This document shows, piece by piece, positions 30,359 to 42,604 of a stretch of 64,000 nucleotides of DNA. How positions within the stretch are numbered: position 1 is the stretch's first letter; every line of letters starts with the position of its first letter. The DNA comes from Carya illinoinensis (taxonomy: Eukaryota > Streptophyta > Magnoliopsida > Fagales > Juglandaceae). The stretch is taken from assembly GCF_018687715.1 (NCBI RefSeq), contig NC_056757.1, positions 26,160,501 through 26,224,500 of the forward strand. The letters are read 5' to 3'. The position numbers were made by a program, and so were the translations under genes. A model generated the notes under the pieces. It saw nothing but the letters and a program-made list of their open reading frames with translations. It was not told where the DNA came from and searched no databases.

Positions 30359-31335
30359 CTCATTGCTAGTCCCTAGCAATGTTCATACCAAAACAACGAA
30401 AGAAACCAAAGAAAATCACACGCAAAGGCCACCAAATCATACTTTCTAGATTCACATATCAAAGCAATCTTAGGAATTCAATAACTCTATCACAAGCAAT
30501 TCACCTATAGGCAATTATGTACAAGCAACAAGCAAACATTGATCTTATGATAGGAATACTAACAAATAAGACTTCCACTAATCTTTCCAAAAACTTACTT
30601 AGGATCAGAATAGTCAACATAAAAGGTTGTAACGTGGCTTGGGTTTAGGGCTATATGGAAAAAAATATGAAAATAATTCAAAAACTTATAAGTACATACA
30701 AAGGGAATCTTATTAATTATTTCAGTAGACCACACTTCTTACTTGATGTACTCTCTGACTTTTCAGATGATCAAACAATAATATTTTTCCTTCTTCTTCC
30801 TCTTCTCTTTTTTTTTTCTTTTTTCTTTTTAACAATTTGATGAACAAACACACGCTACTTTGGTATTCTTGTCATTTCTACCCAACCTTGACATTTTTTT
30901 CTTTTTTTCTTTTTGAAACTCACTCAATTGAACACTTTGTAACTTGTACTCTTTTTTTTTCTTTATTGAAAATGATAAAATAAAAGAAAGAAAATGCAAA
31001 TTCCACACCTAGTATACACTTATAAGTAAAAATAGTAGAAAAATCAGCATATAGGCTATACTCCAATGTGGAGAGGCATGGATGATTTGGGCATATGGAA
31101 AGAAAATGCTGCATGTGTTTATTGGCTCAAAGTTAGCTACTAGAGGTCTATGATGGAAAGGGTTAGCTTGAAAGGTTCAAACGTTGATCCTAAATTAACC
31201 TTGGTCATATCCCAAGTATATCCACCATCTTACCGCAAATCATATAATGATATTCTCAAAAGAAGTGTCCAATTTAACAGATCAATGAACGCTTATCACA
31301 ATTTACTACATTTGTAGGCTCTCAATCCTCTCCAA
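30359..31335 (-). other. Non-coding tail of element B, left of the nested LINE
   Basis: No gene. It contains A/T- and T-rich runs. The other half of this tail resumes at 36972 beyond the nested LINE. CATTGCTAGTCCCTAGCAATG at 30362-30382 is a good short inverted repeat next to the polypurine tract. Confidence 0.6.
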
Positions 31336-31387
31336 AACTCACATGAATACTTTTTTTTTTTTGAAAACAAACATCAGTATCTTGTAT

Positions 31388-34300
31388 TCATTCCTCTTCT
31401 ATAACTACATTTTTGTCCTTCAGTACATAAAATTGTATACCTTTAGGACCCTCTTCAATCCACACTCTTTCCTCATTTATAGTAAAAGAAACTTTTGCAA
31501 GAAAATGAGCTACACAGTTACTTTCTCTATATGAATGTATAACCTTCCAACTAGTCCTATTTCTCAGCACCTCTTTGATATCTTCAATCACTTGACCCTA
31601 CCATTCCCAGCTTGATTCAGGATTATTTATTGCCCTTACCACATTCAGAGCATCCCCTTCAAAGATCACTTCTGTCATGTTCAAGTCTGCACATAATTTC
31701 ATAGCCTACCACAAAGCCTGTAGTTCAGCCACCAAAGGATCACGCACATTCCCTTACTGTGAACATAATGAAACCATCACATCCCCCTTCTCATCCCGTA
31801 TCACTACACTAATCCCCATCCTACCTTCTTTTAGGTTTAGTGCAGCATCCCAATTCACTCTAACTTGGTCTTCTGCAGGAGCCTTCCATCTACAAGATCT
31901 CCTACCCCGTACACCTACATCTTGATTCTTACTACCCTGCTATTGAGCTTGCTGAAAGTGGAGCAAACTGTCAGCAACTTGTTTGAAGATCAAATCAGGC
32001 TTTTCAAATTTGTTTTCAAACACAAAAGTATTACGCCTCAACCAAATCCTTCTTAGGACCATTACCATTAGCTCCAGATCTTCTCTACTCAGCTTTTTAC
32101 ACCAGTCTGCCCACAACTCTTGCATCTCCGTTTCATTCGATACCCATTTCTGTATAGGATTGGAATTTTCTGCCCAAACATCCATAGCTCCACCACAACT
32201 CCATAAAGCATGTGATACTGTTTCCTTTTGAATTTTACACACTAGGCAATAATAGTCCTTCACAACCTTTCTATAGACCAAGTTCATCTTTGTAGGCAAA
32301 CAATTATTCAATGCTTTCCATAGAAACATCTTAACTACACTAGGAACATTCAACATCCACAAAGTCTTCCAATTATTTGTATTCTTTTTAGATACCTCTC
32401 CCTTCTCCCTATTTCTTCTGCATATTTCTAGATGATATGCACTTTTAACATTGAATTGTCCGTTCTTTGTATGAGCCCATATCAGTTTATTTGGTAGACC
32501 TGATGAACTCATAGGTAAACTATAGACTAATGATGCCTTTTCTTCATTCAGAATATCCTTAACCATCTCTTCCTTCCATGTCTTAGTATCCACATCAATC
32601 AATTCTTCAACCTTTGCATCTGCTTCAAGTAGTGTTCTAAAAGTTTGTACCTGCAAAGTGGACAGTTTTGGTATCCATTTATCCCCCCATATATTAATAT
32701 GCCTTCCATCCCCTACTCTACACACCAGCCCTTCTTTCAATAGATTCAATGATCCCCATAGACTCCTCCACATAACAGATGGTCTATGTCCCAATTTCGA
32801 GTCCATTATCTTGGAGTGCCTGAAGTACTTATCTTTAAGGACCAAAGCAGCCATAGATTGAGGTTTTATCAAGACTCTCCAGCATTGCTTAGCTAATAAA
32901 GCCATGTTGAAGCTTCCAATCTCTTTGAATCCCAATCCTCCACCAATCTTTGCTATCCCCATTTTTGCCCAACTTTTCCATTGGATTTTACTGTCATCTT
33001 TCTTGAAACCCCACTAGAACTTTGCCATTTGAGCAGCTATTTCCTTACATAACTTATTTGGGAGCTTAAAAGCTGACATGTAGTAGGTTGGGATAGCTTG
33101 TATAATAGCCTTTAACAACACCTCCTTACCTGAAGGTGATAAGAATTGGTTTTTCCAATTGCTAATCTTCTTCCATAATCTATCCTTGATAACTCTAAAA
33201 GAGTTGTACTTAGATCTACCAACCATAATTGGTAAACCTAAGTATTTTTCACAATTATTCAGCTGCCTCGCTCCAATATCCTTCATGATTCCTTTCTTTA
33301 TAGCATCTTGGGCTTTTGGACTGAAGAAAATTGTAGTTTTATGCTTGTTTAAGCTCTGCCTTGAGGCCTCTTCATACAGTTCTAGGATGCTTCTTATCTT
33401 CTTCCACTCCTTCCAGCTAGCCTTTCCAAAAATTATGCAGTCATCTACAAAAAGTAAATGGGTGTCCCTTGTACCTCCTCATGCCACTGACACACCTTTC
33501 AATTCTGATCTTCTTTCAACATTGCACTTAAACCTTTTGAACACAAAAGGAAAAGATAAGGAGACAGTGGATCTCCTTGTCTTAATCCTCTTGTAGGCAT
33601 AATAGTCTCACCTGGTTTTCCATTTATTAATGCAGCATATGACATTGAGGATATACACTACATAATCAATCAAATCCACCTAGTTTCAAATCCCAGCCAT
33701 TCTACCATATCATATGCCTTAGAAATATCCAGTTTTAGAGCCATACTACCCTCCTTGCTTCTTTGCCTCGTTTGCATAGAGTGAAGTACTTCATAAGCTA
33801 CTATTATATTGTCTGAGATTAGCCTCCCTGGAATAAAAGCACTCTGGCTTCTTGAAATGATTGCATCCATGACTTTCTTCAATCTATTGGCAAGAGTTTT
33901 TGCTATAAGCTTATACACAACATTGCATAAGCTTATTGGCCTAAACTCATTTATAGATTTGGGATCACTAACCTTGGAAATCAAGGCTATATAAGTATGA
34001 TTCAGGGCTGTATCTATCCTTACACCATTTCAAAATTGAAGCACTGCTCCACACACATCACTACCCATAATATGCCAAAAGGATTGGAAGAAACAAACTC
34101 CAAATCCATCGGGTTCTGGTGATTTTAAAGGCCCCATCATCTTTAAGGCCTCCTCTACCCCCTCCCTTTTAAATTCCTTCTCCAAAGCTTCATTCATTTC
34201 ATTTGACACTTTTCTCTCCATCTCAGCTAGGCACTTATTGATCATTCAACTCTCCGATTAGGAGTTCTATACACCTCATCAAAATGTCTCTGGAAGGCCT

Positions 34301-35494
34301 CTCCATCTCCATCTTGTTCAGATCTCAAAATCCTCATGCCATCAACAATTGAAAGGATTTTACTCCTCATTTTTCTCTAATTTGCACATTCATGAAAAAC
34401 CTTGTATTTCTGTCACCAAGACTATACCAATTCCTCTTTGCCTTTTGTTTCCACATTGTATCCTCCTGTTCCAACAATTCTCCCACCTGCTTCTGTAGCC
34501 TCTTTAACTCTTCTACATTATGGGGTCCCAAATCTTCCTGTACTTCTTTTATTTTTTATTTTTTTTTTGTAATCAATTTAATCTCTTTAACTCTCCCTCT
34601 ATCTTTTCTCTTAAAACTTCTACTGAGTATCCCACTACATGATTTTACTCGAGACTGCACCAGTGTCACATAATCACCTATCAATATCCCATCATTCCAC
34701 ACTTGCCTTATCTTTAATTCACAATCATCCTCTTTAACCCAACTTGCCTCGAATCTAAATGGAACTTGCCAATTGCTTTGCTTCTCTGCAACCCCTCCTA
34801 TTGACACCAATATAGGCAAATGGTCTGAACTTCTCACTGGCAACCCCTCCACTCTTACCCCTCTAAACATCTCCTTCCATTCCATGTTGGCCACACATCT
34901 ATCTAACCCCTCTTTTGTGAAAAATAGGTCAGAATGCCTATTACTCCATGTATAGAATCCATTACAGAAGCCCAAATCATAAAGTAAGTTGTCCTCCAAC
35001 ATTTCTCTAAATTGATTCAGTTGAGTTTCAGACCTCGGCCTGCCCCCCACCTTTTCATTTTGGAAAAGAATCTCATTGAAGTCCCCCATCACACACCAAG
35101 GTTCCTTCTCTCTTGGCTTCAAACTTTGCAATAGATCCCATGACAGCTTCCTTTTCCCAGTTTCAGGATAACCATAGAACCCAGTAGAGAGCCATCTCTT
35201 CCCCTTTCCTGCTTCCTTGATCTCAGAATTAATGTGCCAACTAGAATAATTCTTGATTTTCACTTCATCACCACTTCTCCAGAACAAAGCTAAACCTCCC
35301 TTCTTGCCCACAGGATCAACTACAAGACAACCTTCCATTCCCAATCTTCTTTTCAAACTCTCTCACCTCCCTACTTTAATCATAGTTTCAATTAGAAAAA
35401 TTATGTTGGCCTTCTTATCCTTTGCCATCAGGCAAAGGTCCTGAATTGTTCAAGGGTTGCCAAACCCTCGGCAGTTCCAACTTATAATATTCAT
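31388..35494 (-). pseudogene. LINE D ORF2: endonuclease, reverse transcriptase, RNase H
   Basis: The start ATG at 35492-35494 (MNIISWNCRGFGNP) overlaps the ORF1 stop. Domains in order: apurinic-type endonuclease (FYGYPETGKRKLSW, VMGDFNEIL, DHLPILVS; 34556-35494), RT with PISLCNVVYKLIAKTLANRLK (33670-33984), catalytic FVDD at 33440-33451, YLGLPIMVGRSK, thumb and zinc-binding region (GQFNVKSAYHL, CLVCKIQKETVSHALWSC; 31940-32962), and RNase H (VAHFLAKVS; 31388-31591). Early stops are TGA where CGA is expected (NP-stop-TIQ, GR-stop-ESL), and others occur between RT blocks. The product would nick target DNA and reverse-transcribe the element RNA in place. Confidence 0.88.
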
Positions 35495-36827
35495 AATGCT
35501 AGGTGGGGCTGCTCAGCAACCACCGCCCCTATCTCCATCTCAACAATCTATACCTCTTTCAATCTAGCCTTCTTCTCAACACCCTCATCCCTCTTTGCCC
35601 CTTCCATACTATCAAAACCTCTTTTGTTCATAGGACTAAGGATAGGAAATTTACCTACATTTGATTTGCCTCTGGCTCTTCTTTTTCGACTGCCCTTCCT
35701 TCCTCCACGATGACTCTCCTATTGAATATGTACTTCCTCCATAGCCACCATTGAATTATCACCTTTCACAGATAGCTTAAGGTTTGAGTCACTTAAAGCC
35801 TTAACATGAGTTTCCTTTTCTTAGCCCTGACGAAGATTATCAAAATCCACCCCTTCCTTCATTCCATCTAATTGACACACTAAAGTGTTCTCCCCCTCAA
35901 CCTCAGTTTCCACACCTTGCAAATCCCCTCCTGCACTCCTTTCAACTACTTCCTTCACCTTTTTCCCATCATCAACCACTCCCTCCTTACTCTTTAAATC
36001 TAAAAAAGAGCCTTGTGAGTCCTCATTCCCCGATCCACTATTGTTTTGTTCCCCTCTCCTCTCAAACCATCTACGGTTCCCTGGTGTAGCTCTTAACCAG
36101 GAACCGTATTGAAGATCCCCACCATTTGTCCTCTGCTTACTCACCTGCCCTTCCCCACATCCATCCTTGTCATGTACAATTATACCACAATAATAACACA
36201 GTTTTAGTAGTTTTTCGTATTGAAAAGGAACCCACATTGTCTTCCCCTCTACTTCTATAGTTTGCCCCCTAGCCAGGGGTTTCTTCAAATCACATACAAT
36301 CTTCCTTAAAACTCTGCCGCCAATCCATCAGCCTGCACATCTACCCCTTTCACTATACCAACAGATCCACCAATCTGTTCTCCCATTCCCTGCATCATAC
36401 AACTAAGTGGTAAATTTAGCATATGGATCCAGAAACATTCCTGGTCAAATGCCATCAGATGAGGTTGTGTTACACCATCATAATTCTTTATAACAAACAA
36501 GTAATTGTCAAAAAGCCAAGGGCAGCCTCCCATAACCTTTTCCTTATCGTGTTCCGTTGCAAAGGTAATGATAAAGCAATTAAAACCAATCTCCTGAAAC
36601 TCCATCGGTCTCCCCATCCTCCATATCTTCTCCATTGTTGACCTAACTACTTCCCTCCCAATCTTCCTCTTCAAACAAATTTTACCAACCACACTTCTCT
36701 TCCCTTTATTTTTTATCTTTTCCGATTGCCTGCAATCAACTCTAATCGGCATGTTTTCTTCCTCACTCAACTTCAATCACTCCCAGATCTTAGTCATCTC
36801 TTCCATTCCTTCACCTTTGCCCACCAT
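35491..36827 (-). pseudogene. LINE D ORF1: DUF4283 and zinc-knuckle protein
   Basis: Start at 36827 (MVGKGEGMEEM). A TGA replaces the expected Arg codon after KIWE. The DUF4283 domain (36306-36776) shows VGKICLKRKIGREVV, WRMGRPMEFQEIGFNCF and GGCPWLFDNYLFVIKNYDG. A two-frame break near 36310 leads to KKPLARGQTIEVEGKTMWV, the knuckle LCYYCGIIVHDKDGCG and YGSWLRATP (35821-36288). The tail ends in AEQPHLAL with a TGA at 35491-35493, overlapping the ORF2 ATG. RNA-binding component of the LINE particle. Confidence 0.85.
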
Positions 36828-36971
36828 AGCACAAAGACACTCACCGTCTTCTTCAGCAGCAGCAGAAGCAAACAGACTAACAAACTCTCCTCAGGCATTT
36901 TCAGAGAAAACGGTTAGAGAGAGAGACTAGATACGTATTGATATTTACTTCCATAACTCACATGAATACTT

Positions 36972-37527
36972 AGCGAAAGAGTTCTCTAGCTATATGTATC
37001 AAATTACCATCTTACCACAAAACTTGGATGAGTGCATTAGGGGTTCTGTGAATACTTCAGTAAAAAATAATTATGGTGGGTTTGGTGAATTCACGAAGAT
37101 GACTATGAATGAGAATGAGTACACATGTGAAAAAAATGCACGTGTGATGCAAAAAATTGATACATAAAAATATGCCACAGAGTTCAAACATGCATTTTAA
37201 ATACTAAATTTGTACCACCACCCTCCAACTTAAATGAAACATTGTTTTTAATGTTTAAGAATCAAAATTTAATGGGGAGTAACTAAAAAGGGTAGAATAC
37301 ACCTATTGAGTGACGTTGGTAGCTCGCAAAGCATCAAAGATGATAACTTGAAATAACAAAATGAAACTAACCTGCAAACAAAACCAAATAAAACAACAGA
37401 AAAAAAAAAAAAAAAGAAGAAAGAAAATAAGAGAAAACAAAAATAAAACAAAACAAATAAAGAAAAGCATACATGTGTGGTTTGGTCAAGGTTGATAGAC
37501 TGGATCCACATGTAGAATGTCTTCCAC
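36972..37527 (-). other. Non-coding tail of element B, right of the nested LINE
   Basis: No gene. An A-rich stretch lies at 37390-37470. It continues the internal tail interrupted by LINE D. Confidence 0.6.
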
Positions 37528-38049
37528 TTATAGAACTTGCCTATCAGTTAATACTTTCAAGCGTTGAACATTTACTTTAAAAATTCGACCATCCTTGGGA
37601 TCCTTTATTTCTACTGCCCCGTTTTCAAAAATATTTTTCACTACAAATGGGCCAGTCCACCTAAACTGAAGTTTTCCTTAGTCTTTGTGAAGTCCAAAAT
37701 CATATAAGTATACTCGGTCATTAGGCTCAAACCTCTTGCTAAGAATATTTTTACCATGAAGTGCTTTCATTTTAACCTTATAGATTTTAGACTTAGGCAA
37801 AAGTTTCAATTTAATTCTTGGTACTTTCATACTTACAAGATTTTTTCTTTCACCTTTGTTAGGCAACTCCTCAAATTTTGGTTGCCAAGCCCATCTGCCA
37901 TAATCCTGAGTTTCATCCAAAATAGTACAAATATCAACAACATCAGATGAATCACTAATAGTATTAAACTCAAAATTAACAAGGAAACATTCAAGGGGAT
38001 CGTAATCATGAGTTGTGTAAACTCCCTTGTCTATGAGTATGTCAATCAT
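37528..38049 (-). pseudogene. pol remnant of element B: integrase C-terminus fused to pre-RT region
   Basis: The minus frame starts in the acidic region that precedes RT in Athila-type Pol (YDPLECFLVNFEF, WAWQPKFEELPNKGERKNL). It passes without a stop into the integrase tail (ILSKRFEPNDRVYLYDFGLHK, then after one stop GKLQFRWTGPFVVKNIFENGAVEI), ending with TAA at 37528-37530. RT, RNase H and the integrase core, normally over 2 kb, have been removed by one deletion. Confidence 0.8.
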
Positions 38050-38082
38050 GAAAGTTTGGTGGCACTCATCGTCCTCTATTGG

Positions 38083-38670
38083 TTATTTTTCAAGATGGAA
38101 AATATTCAACTCGATAGTCATATTCCCAAAAGAGAGCTTCATTAGACCATTCTTGCAATTAATAAGAGCATTAGTAGTAGTGAGAAAATGTCTATCTAAA
38201 ATTAAGGGGATTTTAGAATTAGAGTCAACAACAGAACTAGTGTCAAGGATTAAGAAATCAACATGATAATAAAATTGGATCAAGAAATCAACAGGATAAT
38301 AAAATTTGTTAATTTGGATCAAAATATCCTCAACTATCTCTCTCGGTTTCTTAATTGAACAGTCTGCCAATTGAAGTACAATAGAAATTGGCTTAATTTC
38401 ACCCAAACCAAGCTGTAAATAAATGGAATAAGGTATCAAATTAACACTAGCTCCTAAATCTAGCAAGGTTTGCCCGAACTCATGATTCCCAATATTACAT
38501 TCAATGGTTAGACGACCAAGATCCTTGTACTTAGGAGGAATTTGCTGCTCAATTAGAACACTACCTTGCTCTGTCAGAAATACTATCTTTTTAACATGGT
38601 GCTTCCTCTTAATTGTACACAAATCTTTAAGAACTTTTGCATAAGTAGGAACTTGTTTAATAACATGCAA
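38083..38670 (-). pseudogene. Aspartic protease region of element B
   Basis: An open frame of 195 codons with the active-site motif LLDLGASVNLIPYSIYLQLG and the second strand region NKFYYPVDFL and LTTTNALINCKNG. A 30-bp in-frame tandem duplication (38252 and 38282) repeats the FYY(P/H)VDFL segment. The LGRPF motif is changed to LDRHF. Catalytic Asp is kept, but the duplicated strand would disturb the fold. Confidence 0.8.
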
Positions 38671-38691
38671 AAGAGGAATGTTAATCTTTAC

Positions 38692-40396
38692 CTACCTAAG
38701 GTTCTCCAAGATTTCATTACTAGAATCCAAAGTTCGCTTACCAGATTTTAAAACTTGAGGAAATGGTACCTTAATTGGATACTTGATTACCTCGGCTTCC
38801 TTGGGCAACTCGGTACTATCATTGCTTTGTTCCTCTTCAACATTCTCTGACTTATCAGTTGTTGGGATGTGTAAGGACTTACCACTTCTTGTCACAATGG
38901 CATTGACCTCTTTCAAATTTCCTTGTGCCATATGCGGACCTTGTGATGCGGATTGAGCTTAAGAAGGAAACTTGACATGCTCATTCATACTCAAGAAACT
39001 CATCATCTTGGATATATGAGTCTTTATCTCTTTGTTTTCTTCAACAACCTGCATAATCAAATATTCAAACTTTTGATTAGTTTTATTCTACTCCTCAATA
39101 AAAGCATGCAAAGTGTCTTCTAAGAGACTCCTAGAAGATGAATGTGTATGATATAGGCAGGATATGATCTAGGAGGTTGTGCAGGCAGCTAGTTTTCAGA
39201 CTTCCAGCTAAAATTTGGGTGATTACGCCCCCCAAAATTGTAGGTATCAGAGAAATGTGCAACAAGTTTCATGTACATACCTAAGGCATTACATCGTTCC
39301 TCATACATCCCTCTCATCTCAGTAAATGTGGGACACTCTTGGGGGAGGTGATCTACCCCGCCACACACAAAACATGGTCCAAAAGGCTTTGCATGATTAG
39401 TCATGTGTGTTGGCTTTAAATCCTAGTCTTTAACACCTCTAGCTCCCTAGTAAACATTTCAACTTTAGCCTTTCGATTATCCTATTATCTGAGATGGAAA
39501 ATTCCACCACCATTTGGGTTTCTTGTAGATTGTGACCTATTTGTGCTCTCAGTAGCACTAGGTTCAGTCCAAGTGTGAGTTTTTTTAGAAAACTAATTGA
39601 GGTATTCTATGGCCTCATCAGGATTTTTCTATAAGAACTCACCATTACACATCATCTCCACAAATTGACACTCTCTAGGTGTCAGTCCCACATAAAAATA
39701 ACTCACGAAGCACCAGTTCTCATACCCATGATGAAGACACATACTCAATAACTCCTTAAATCTCTCTCAAGACTGATAGAAAGTCTTACTGTTGTTTTGT
39801 GCGAAGGTGGAGATTTGCCTTTTTAAAGCATTAGTCTTATGTTGGGGAAAATATTTATTAAAGAAGACCTGAGTCATCTCATTACATGACCTAACAGATC
39901 GTGGTCTCAGTGAGTATAGCCAACTCTTAGCTCTATCATTCAAAGAGAAATGAAAGAACTTAAGTCTCACAATGTCATCAGTTGTATTTTGACTATGAAA
40001 CTTCGCAACTATTTCCTCAAACTTCCTAATGTGCACATATGGATTTTCATTTTTCAAATTATGAAAAGTAGGGAGTAACTATATCATCCCTGTTTTAAAA
40101 TCCAGTGAGCGAGTATTAGCTGGAAACATGATGCATGATGGTGTGGCTATGCATGTAAGATGGAGGTAATCTTGAAGGGTCATTGTGGGTTGATCTCCGG
40201 GTTCACTCATTTCCTCAAAATTAGAAGAATTATCAAACAAATGATTAGACAAATTAGACTCTGACTCTAACTCTAACGCAGGCCTACAAGCAAACCGACC
40301 AAATGCATCTCTATACCTGTGCATGCAAGATAGAGAAAAATGCCACATTAAAAAAGAACTACAAAAAGAAAAAGAAAAAAAATAAAGATTTAGCAA
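38692..40396 (-). pseudogene. gag of element B with zinc knuckle and linker
   Basis: The N-terminal part (40079-40396) holds TLQDYLHLTCIATPSCIMFP. The gag core (39767-40057) holds NENPYVHIRKFEEIVAKF, LNDRAKSWLYSLRP and FFNKYFPQHKTNALKRQIS, and continues with stops through CLHHGYENW and CNGEFL. An intact CCHC knuckle CFVCGGVDHLPQEC sits at 39189-39404. The linker (38692-38931) has VTRSGKSL. Several stops and at least one shift split the frame. Confidence 0.82.
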
Positions 40397-40471
40397 GCTA
40401 AAAGAGGGAACGAAGTTACCACCTTTCCAAATTGCTGAAAAAAAAAACTATATAGCAATTCTTCTACCGTC

Positions 40472-40489
40472 TCCCTAGCAACGGCGCTA
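40472..40489 (-). promoter_or_regulatory. Primer-binding site of element B (tRNA-Asp type, mutated)
   Basis: The minus strand reads TAGCGCCGTTGCTAGGGA. It matches the tRNA-Asp complement with three differences, all explicable as C/G to T/A transitions. It lies five bases inside the LTR border at 40495. Confidence 0.7.
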
Positions 40490-40494
40490 AAATT

Positions 40495-41835
40495 TGATTA
40501 TGTCTAAAGAATAATGCGGTAGTTGTGGCACAATTTTGGGGTGTCGGTTCCACATGGAGAGAAATTAAAAAAATAGCAAAAGGAACAAAGAAACTAAAGA
40601 AAAATATTAAATGATTAATAGAGAACAAAGATTAATTTTAAAAGTAAATTGAAGTGAAGCAAAGTTACTAACATAAGAAGTACTCAAATTTAACGAACAG
40701 TAGAGGGTCGGGAATCCCTTGCACAAATCTAGTATTTTAATTATTCTTAATTTATTGAATAACTCAATTGTGAAGTCAATTCCCGAAATTTCCAATTAGA
40801 ATGTATAGATTTATAAATCAAAATTAAACCAAATATGACCCTTTAAAAAATCATTCACCACTTTTAAAATACGTAAATTATTATCCCTATTGAGAAAATT
40901 CAGTGACAACAATATACTCAGGAAGTGATATTGTAGCAAAGAATTAAATCAATATAGATAAATAATTGATTCAAATATAATCAAAGAACCAATTCATTCA
41001 ATAGAAAATTTTTTATAATTATTCGGAAAAGAAAACATTAACAATGAATTGAGAATGATAAAATAAAAGAGTTTTAGTAATTGAAAATCAAACACATAAA
41101 TTAAAAACAAATTAAAAATACCATATAATGTGCAATTTCATCTCTAGCCCTACTTGAGAATTTAGTTACCCATAAATATAATTGACAACAAAAATCTCCA
41201 GAGAAAAATAAAGCAAACGGCGGCCATGGAAGTAATTTTCTCCTCTCTTCAAATCTGCCTCTTGTGCCTATCCTCTTCTTCTATTTTGTGCTAATGATAT
41301 GCTTATATAGGGTAGGAAAGAAACCCTAATGTCTTCATAATTCCTGCATAAAACAAATCGCCTAAATTTTAAAACTAATCTCGGCAGCCACATACGTACT
41401 TTTGGATTTCAAATTTGGAAATCTTTATTAGATATAAATTTATAACCCTTAATATAGCTTTCTAATGCATCAAGAATCGCATCAATCCTATATGTGAGTA
41501 GAAAGTTACAGTCAAACTACTAAAACATATCTAGGCTGTCTCCTAGCAAATTTCAGATTTGAACTTCTTGCAATTTCCTTTTGTGATTTTTTTTCTTTTT
41601 TTTTGCTTGATCCAAATTGCTCTCAAATCTTATGAAAGTCCTCCTTCAAATTTAACTGCGCTTTGACTTGGTCTTTTATAATCTCTGAAATTAAACATAA
41701 AAACTGCTTATGAGTATCCCAATGTAAATAAAAACTCAATTCAAGAATACACATTAACTCTTATAATTTCTATTCACATTTTAGCATTTTAATATAATAA
41801 TAAGATATTTAGAGTGTACTTCCATGCACTCATCA
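40495..41835 (-). repeat. 5' LTR of element B (1.34 kb)
   Basis: Plus-strand ends TGATTATGTC and CACTCATCA. It aligns with 29209-30344 over all but its first ~215 bp. AT-rich, with no coding capacity. Confidence 0.85.
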
Positions 41836-42604
41836 GAGTGTCCCCAGGGCAACCAATGCTGCCCATTTGTTTATTGTAGGTCATCCATGTGGTTGGACGT
41901 GAAACATGTCCTTAACAGCGTTGCTCGCCGCCAATTCGACATAGAGGAGCATGTCCAACCCTCACATTCATTTATAGAGGGAGCTAATCAAGCCTTTTAT
42001 GAGGCAGTGGAGGCTAAGAAACAATGGGAGTTGCATACTCCCAAATGGGTTCTCTCTTGTGCATGTGAACAAGTTGTTTCTAAAGGGTGAGGTATTTGGA
42101 TGCCAACAAGCCTTGGTTTTGGGGAATTATTCTCTAGAAATGATGCAAAATGACTTAGGCCAAGCCCTAGAACTTGAGTGGGAGACTGGTTGTGCCTCAA
42201 CGCTTTTGGAAGAAATGTGATGGAGGTGGAACTTCACTATAATGATGACCATGAGGCTAAATTGGAGAAGGCTTGAAGTCCGCTTTTAAGGCGAGGGAGA
42301 ATTTCTTTGCCTATGCAAAGAAGGCTGAAGACTATTGCCAACAACTTCATTTGGACCTCAATGTTGCCTGAATAGGATTTGGCTCGAGCCGAGGCCAATC
42401 ACTGTACTGCTAAAAGGGAGCTTAGCAAGGCCGATGGACATTACATTAACGTCCAAGGTATAACCAAGGCTTTGTGGGAGAAACCCAAAAACTTTAAGCA
42501 ACGTGCTAACGAGATGGATGCTAAACTCTAGTCTTCTGGTAATGAGGTTGTTCACCTTTCCTCTCCATTCTATCTGGCCCTTCAAGTTTGCGATCAAGCA
42601 TAGC
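41836..42604 (+). other. Unidentified coiled-coil-like coding relic
   Basis: The plus strand has broken frames rich in Glu, Lys and Ala (HEAKLEKA, LARAEANHCTAKRELSKADG, FKQRANEMDAKL), which suggests a decayed coiled-coil region, perhaps the gag-side protein of a Tat-like element. No domain recognised. Confidence 0.35.

Larger units (their letters stand above)
31353..36954 (-). mobile_element. LINE (L1-type) D, full length, nested in element B
   Basis: Flanked by the 17-base target duplication AACTCACATGAATACTT at 31336-31352 and 36955-36971, with a T run (poly-A tail in element sense) at the left border. It has both ORFs, a 5' leader of about 125 bp and a short 3' end. At 5.6 kb it is complete in layout, but both ORFs have stops and one clear frameshift, so it is inactive. 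Confidence 0.92.
29209..41835 (-). mobile_element. Athila-like Ty3/Gypsy retrotransposon B, with a nested LINE
   Basis: Minus-strand element: 5' LTR 40495-41835, primer-binding site 40472-40489, gag, protease, a pol remnant, non-coding tail, polypurine tract 30345-30358 and 3' LTR 29209-30344 (outer ~215 bp missing). A complete LINE (31353-36954) sits in its 3' tail. RT, RNase H and the integrase core are absent. Because one outer LTR end is lost, no target duplication can be checked. Confidence 0.85.
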
